64,000 nucleotides of DNA from an uncultured Verrucomicrobiota bacterium (lineage in GTDB: Bacteria; Verrucomicrobiota; Kiritimatiellia; CAIVKH01). Location of the stretch: contig CALMYG010000176.1 of assembly GCA_937873455.1 (NCBI GenBank), positions 59,814 through 123,813 of the forward strand, given 5' to 3'. Shown one piece after another: positions 62,901 to 64,000 of this stretch; positions within the stretch are counted from its first letter, which is position 1, and every line of letters starts with the position of its first letter. Under the pieces are notes generated by a model, which searched no databases, had not been told where the DNA came from, and saw only the letters and a program-made list of their open reading frames with translations. Both the position numbers and the translations under genes were made by a program.

Positions 62901-64000
62901 CCGCCCGCGCTGCGCGGATGAAAATCCCCGGATAGTGGGTTGGCGAACAACGGATCGGTGGCCAGGGAGTTGAGGTCGCGCCCGGTATCCCGGCGCCAGG
63001 CGGTGACATTTTCCCAAATCATGAACGGGGCGTTGGTGACAACTTCCGTGGCCACGGCGCCGCCGTTGGTCAGGAAATACAAATTGTAATCGGCGGTCAG
63101 GGAGGAGTTGAAACGCAGATTATAGCCGAACCGGTTGGAACCGAGGACGCCGATGACCGAATTAATCATGGAAGCGCTGGCCTCACTGATGAAAACGGCG
63201 CTGGCGGTATTGGACCAGAAGACATTGTTGACCATCTGGACCTGCTGGCACAACCGCATATCCACCGCGGTCTCCAGGTTGCGTAACAAACTGTTTTCAA
63301 TCCGTACCCGGGGCGAATCGCGCATTAATACCCCGACCGAACTGTCATAGATCTGCAGGCCACGCATAACCACATCGGGGGATTGGCGGACTTCGATCGC
63401 CGTATTCGCGCCTTGAAACCGGATGTTTTCCACCGTGGTAGTCGGGGCCTGGAAGAGGGAAAGTCCGATCGCAGTATTGGTGAACGCAAACACCGTTCCC
63501 CCGGCTACGTTATTGGTACTGCCGACCAGTCGAAAACCCCGGTCCAACTGGTCGATGACGATGGTCGTGTTGTTGGTATACAACCCGGTGTCGACGTATA
63601 CGACATCCCCCGGCTCCAGCGAATAACGATTAAGCAACGCGGACAGGTTTCGCTTGGGCGTGGCCGGCGTGGCCGCGTTGTTGGTATCCGAACCAGGCGC
63701 GGTGGTATATACGTTTCCGTTGGTACTGCCATCGTTCAGATAAAATAGAATCGGACCGTTGCGAATGGCAAAGGTCTGTTCGGTCTGCGCCACGACGGCG
63801 GGGTTGACTTCACTAACCACCCGCCATAACCCCAACACCGAAGACGGAATAAGCGTGGTGTCCCAAACCACCGAACTGGTCCCCGGCGGAACATTGGAGG
63901 CCAACACCAGCCAATTATTGCCTTCATCGCTCGACACTTCCACCCGCGCGGAATGACCGGTGGCGTCGCCCCGGGCGATCCAATACAGCAACACATTGGT
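53918..64000 (-). CDS. Giant secreted modular beta-helix protein (3' part; start outside window)
   Basis: A single frame of about 3,360 codons with no start in the window: the sequence at the right edge (TNVLLYWIARGD) already lies inside a module. Seven full beta-helix modules are visible, each built as (a) an Ig/fibronectin-like beta-sandwich (VRLEYSINNGAAW, WNTG, ARWRVISENNP), (b) a strand YVNDxxTNxxVYTTAPG with the motif PGDxVYVDTGxY, (c) a right-handed parallel beta-helix of NosD/DUF1565 type with short Asn-rich repeats, and (d) a closing NxxFANPxxGDFHPRS, DAG and YGNTxEASRS segment. The C-terminus ends VYRVIWLGTNGVPFQ after one more Ig-like unit; no PEP-CTERM, LPxTG or other sorting motif is evident. 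Likely exported, adhesive or polysaccharide-binding (inference); the N-terminal signal was not seen. Confidence 0.85.
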   Translation of the reverse strand, partial: TNVLLYWIARGDATGHSARVEVSSDEGNNWLVLASNVPPGTSSVVWDTTLIPSSVLGLWRVVSEVNPAVVAQTEQTFAIRNGPILFYLNDGSTNGNVYTTAPGSDTNNAATPATPKRNLSALLNRYSLEPGDVVYVDTGLYTNNTTIVIDQLDRGFRLVGSTNNVAGGTVFAFTNTAIGLSLFQAPTTTVENIRFQGANTAIEVRQSPDVVMRGLQIYDSSVGVLMRDSPRVRIENSLLRNLETAVDMRLCQQVQMVNNVFWSNTASAVFISEASASMINSVIGVLGSNRFGYNLRFNSSLTADYNLYFLTNGGAVATEVVTNAPFMIWENVTAWRRDTGRDLNSLATDPLFANPLSGDFHPRSAGGRFNPATGLFVTDAETSPLIDAGFPVSDFSRETSPNGGRINIGMYGNTPEASRTPAAARLRVASLNDGGRVRGDNVPLTWRAYGAATGHTVRLEYSINNGAAWSVIQSNVAANSEIFFWNTGTSATWFARWRVISENNPAVSDQSAKPFQLGNAALSLYVNDTFTNNLVYTTAPGNDGNLGISPSAPRLTIQSVINDYDLEPGDTVYVDTGEYIIASPIRIGRFDAWNTMSNLLPLAAGGVSIRIQGSTNELAGGSRIIGTLGINVFELNEAYGVHLRDLQISHFPVASGGSIQAIASRFGLFEWLRMRDGQNGISLNNSSQARIRHVVASGFTDHGIVARNFSVAVDVQQSILWSNRIGVYVTEQAQLNIRNSVLAALGMDTVGLRRNDGPLPQAVGTLLSDYNLFWAAPLAFVAELQGNQYPGARLRFQRLVNWTRTTGLDINSLAADPQFANASQGDWHPRSPYGRFIAGVGYVTNASEAFSPLIDLGDPTLSFAQEPAPNGNRVNAGLYGNTSQASLSPTSGVLQVLTFNDGGSGAGDIELRWNVAGPASSHLLTLDFSNDGGVTWTNITSNVVALTKSYAWDSVPYGAAAAGLWRVVSQNNPALAATNQNFFALRQGGSIPYYVNGPSVDQAVFCTAPGNDDNNGFLPSSPKATLQSLLDAVDLEPGDVVYVDTGVYAQNAAINIGEFDSGVATNPVVIRGSTNVVAGGTIFDRITGLGNGILIDRAEGILLRDITVRNAAVGVFLELCNDIALQNVTLRNNTFAGVRVAGTRGTLIRNSLFFNNPTNAVLVGLFGQGSFATPGNVDIINNTFWGNRYSVHVAQGGSATAYNNLIQANGPDSRIYFMGLGVTNVIADYNAYFRQSSALMGERERLVGGNDFYTRLIDWQRDRGNDLHSLSHNPLVANAAGGDFHLLSANGRTLPNGSVVFDPPGTFSPLIDAGQPAAAWTNEPAPNGGRVNIGRYGNTAEASRSRTNGWLLALSLNDGGRIFGTNIVRWTAGGWPTSSLVRFEYANNGVDYSIIASNIPVYLDGFTWNVSSEPVTQLARWRVISEDDSNTVSVAGPFTIKNNPLVAYVNNDSIVNNVYTVAPGNETNDGLSPATPLNDPATAIERFPLSEGDIIYIDTGTYVITNAVGMRIGLFGEEIKAGQPGDPIRIIGSTNRAAGGTTIIGHPDTQFGLRISNTKHISIEHLNFSGNTNGVSMVGVEDVRFRWVNVSSNITGFNMNNAGGASFRHCSAWNNTVGLFLDGTFSSVSWDYGVFWSNRIAGIRHTYGFMSVSNSILGAPSSNSILIEVNSGFATIRGNYNLYYPGPNLNLFRDTLGNVFFRTLRGWQNARGIDANSLVVDPLFADPGLGNFHLRSDQGRFNPTSGTFVLDADTSWGIDAGAPSDPFNLETQPNGDRVNVGVFGNTPLASRSTTNPALFVGSLRDGGTAGNPQLLTWLTRGLVSNATVRLEYTPNDGLVWETVATNVPAINGQYVWNNGALDSTPLARWRIILESNPVVSDITEAVFTLRNGPIAYYVNDSNTLGNVYTTVPGSPLNNGITVSTPVHSVSTIIDRFELIGGDVVYVDTGYYPITENIVIRADDAGNEDARVHIQGSTNRLAGGTVIHRSSTNAWSNNPENDEAVFELVNARYIELSDMIVQNANAGVFVNNPFPRNDWNLFRNLEIRDGGFYGIRLNGSSENTLERVVIHRMVGIGIDIFRGSSNRVVSSVIWSNQNGGIYTMLSETMITNSVLHAFGQVTNSALILSESTVSADYNNYFIQGSASYALVDGEPITGLPQWYFRTTQDVHSISVEPLFHDPANSDFHPRSISGRFNPATQSFVFTDTDTSWLIDTGDPLSGVGNESAPNGGRRNIGLFGGTAQASRSRTEPWVLAITAMAGGRPGGIFPLHWAYGNIDPTNRVNLDYSVDSGTNWNVIATDVPINLDGFLWNSLNADPFQSPTTKWRVQVVGATNVVDETDRTFGLNAPFRFFINNTSTVGNVFTTAPGDDNNLGISSNFPKASLRSLLDFWDLDPEDSIYIDTGVYLLTTNDINTEARLNQAGSAQHPVSVIGSPNGVLWDGSALKIGPFIRTVLIIGAPYMVWENISVRSGLIEGRGTNIILRNWSVNDGSIQLSGAQGTVESFYLTNALIEVVGRDIRVEAGYVINGSLRLAGTDAYLGNTVVAGEVSPLVTIEGTNVTVVNNTLVANRTAIRQLGGDSRSTLRNNIIIANGAPGTAFAIERQAGVVFSDYNLFFLRNGAWFGGAQDGLWERLLYWQERSGQDTNSLVADPLFANEAGGDYRLRSVTGRWQGGGWVVDGVHSPAIDAGAPFDSFSRESAPNGGRINIGAFGNTEQASRSRTTPWVYAITMNDGGVLRGTNTLRWLAGAMDPTNRVILQYSANAGTNWTTIVAGLPALNGAYSWDTTTASNTLDARWRVVLEGDPSVVDVNDSIFNIRNDVRGFYVNNASTNGNVFTTAAGNNANDGRTPATPKATLENLLATYDTEPADTIYVDTGIYTSSVIQVIWSRGGDSNANMIIRGSTNVAAGGTVLRRPTRSGDAMLLNASYVTVRDMIFENANRGLYILTNRFVVVDQVEARSNNLGIAILGGGNHRITSSRVWNNTLEGGIQVWDSQNVRVENVTFVNNLPYSIQYNVVPNSFIQNNIFYHDVATSNQQFALSGPTGTVLTTFIDYNVYWFGPLSKSNAFIYGSFTNLLPWQRAQVKDMRSAITNPMFHNVTSGVFTLQSQAGRYDFNTRTFVSDTNTSWAIDKGNPFTVFEREPAPSGNRVNVGAYGNTLYASKGSTGDIVFARTGNEFLPITEAENAYPLIWHVLNLPYDLTFTVQYSGDGGVVWVPLQSGVSAYQEYIFWTNSPTFNSFNAKWRIVGEGAGNTNYWDINDGQIRTFFGVHRISQLNTLPNQQSRFVWRGAWNEDYQIQYATNYPFGTNRVHNWQNLVAVTNLKVGGDTPFIDVESTNDRFRVYRVIWLGTNGVPFQ
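55360..63610 (-). repeat. Seven ~1.36-kb coding modules in the giant gene
   Basis: The YVDTG/YIDTG box occurs on the minus strand near 63590, 62275, 60865, 59503, 58160, 56790 and 55368, giving spacings of about 1.31-1.42 kb. Modules share short conserved blocks but are diverged in the helix coils, indicating old tandem duplication with substitution, not recent copying. Confidence 0.85.

Overview
The window reads as a chromosomal segment of a GC-rich, diderm bacterium, most likely in the PVC superphylum (Verrucomicrobiota/Kiritimatiellota-like). This placement is an inference. It rests on a YlbF-family protein with a Cys-rich tail, a GT90 glycosyltransferase, a giant secreted beta-helix protein, paired 15-bp palindromes and abundant GTAGGCCG-type intergenic repeats. 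No 16S rRNA gene is present, so the phylum cannot be fixed from the sequence alone.

Layout. 1-2459: biotin genes, with bioB (partial) divergent from bioF and an overlapping BioH-like esterase. 2488-6729: YlbF-like protein, CBM9-like protein, CbpA/DnaJ, and a translationally coupled flavin reductase-like/murB/PduO group. 6796-10275: thrS-infC-rpmI-rplT, with infC starting at ATT, plus a glutaredoxin. 10334-14809: an unknown coiled-coil protein, a 35-aa basic peptide, htpG, and lexA divergent from a nucleophile-less tyrosine-recombinase-like gene over a 16-bp palindrome. 14819-23902: two DUF4139-type secreted proteins, a membrane protein, three genes for PLP/M20 amino-acid enzymes, and a GT90 enzyme. 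A 123-bp MITE-like element sits in nearly identical, inverted copies at 11154 and 18353.

23952-34160 is an arsenic island: arsR-arsP, a four-helix-bundle insertion, a small thioredoxin, a UspA-like protein, arsF-arsG-thioredoxin lipoprotein-arsF2, a second arsR with acr3, a decayed vapBC, and arsJ with its GAPDH partner. Together these would export trivalent organoarsenicals (ArsP), arsenite (ACR3) and 1-arseno-3-phosphoglycerate (GAPDH + ArsJ). No arsC is visible. Four CxxC proteins and a CcdA-like membrane protein suggest a thiol-electron relay across the membrane.

34247-52708 is mostly housekeeping: uvrB, tRNA-Arg(ACG), a prenyltransferase-like repeat protein, a thermonuclease-like protein, a Q-salvage/glycosylase-like FeS protein, gdhA with a duplicated 3' end, asd-leuB, a SpoIIE phosphatase, a HEAT-like protein, a beta-barrel candidate, leuS and a glycogen debranching enzyme. 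52709-53917 is a gene graveyard plus a second vapBC whose toxin is internally deleted. 53918-64000 is the 3' part of one enormous gene with seven ~1.36-kb modules, each an Ig-like domain followed by a parallel beta-helix; its start lies beyond the window.
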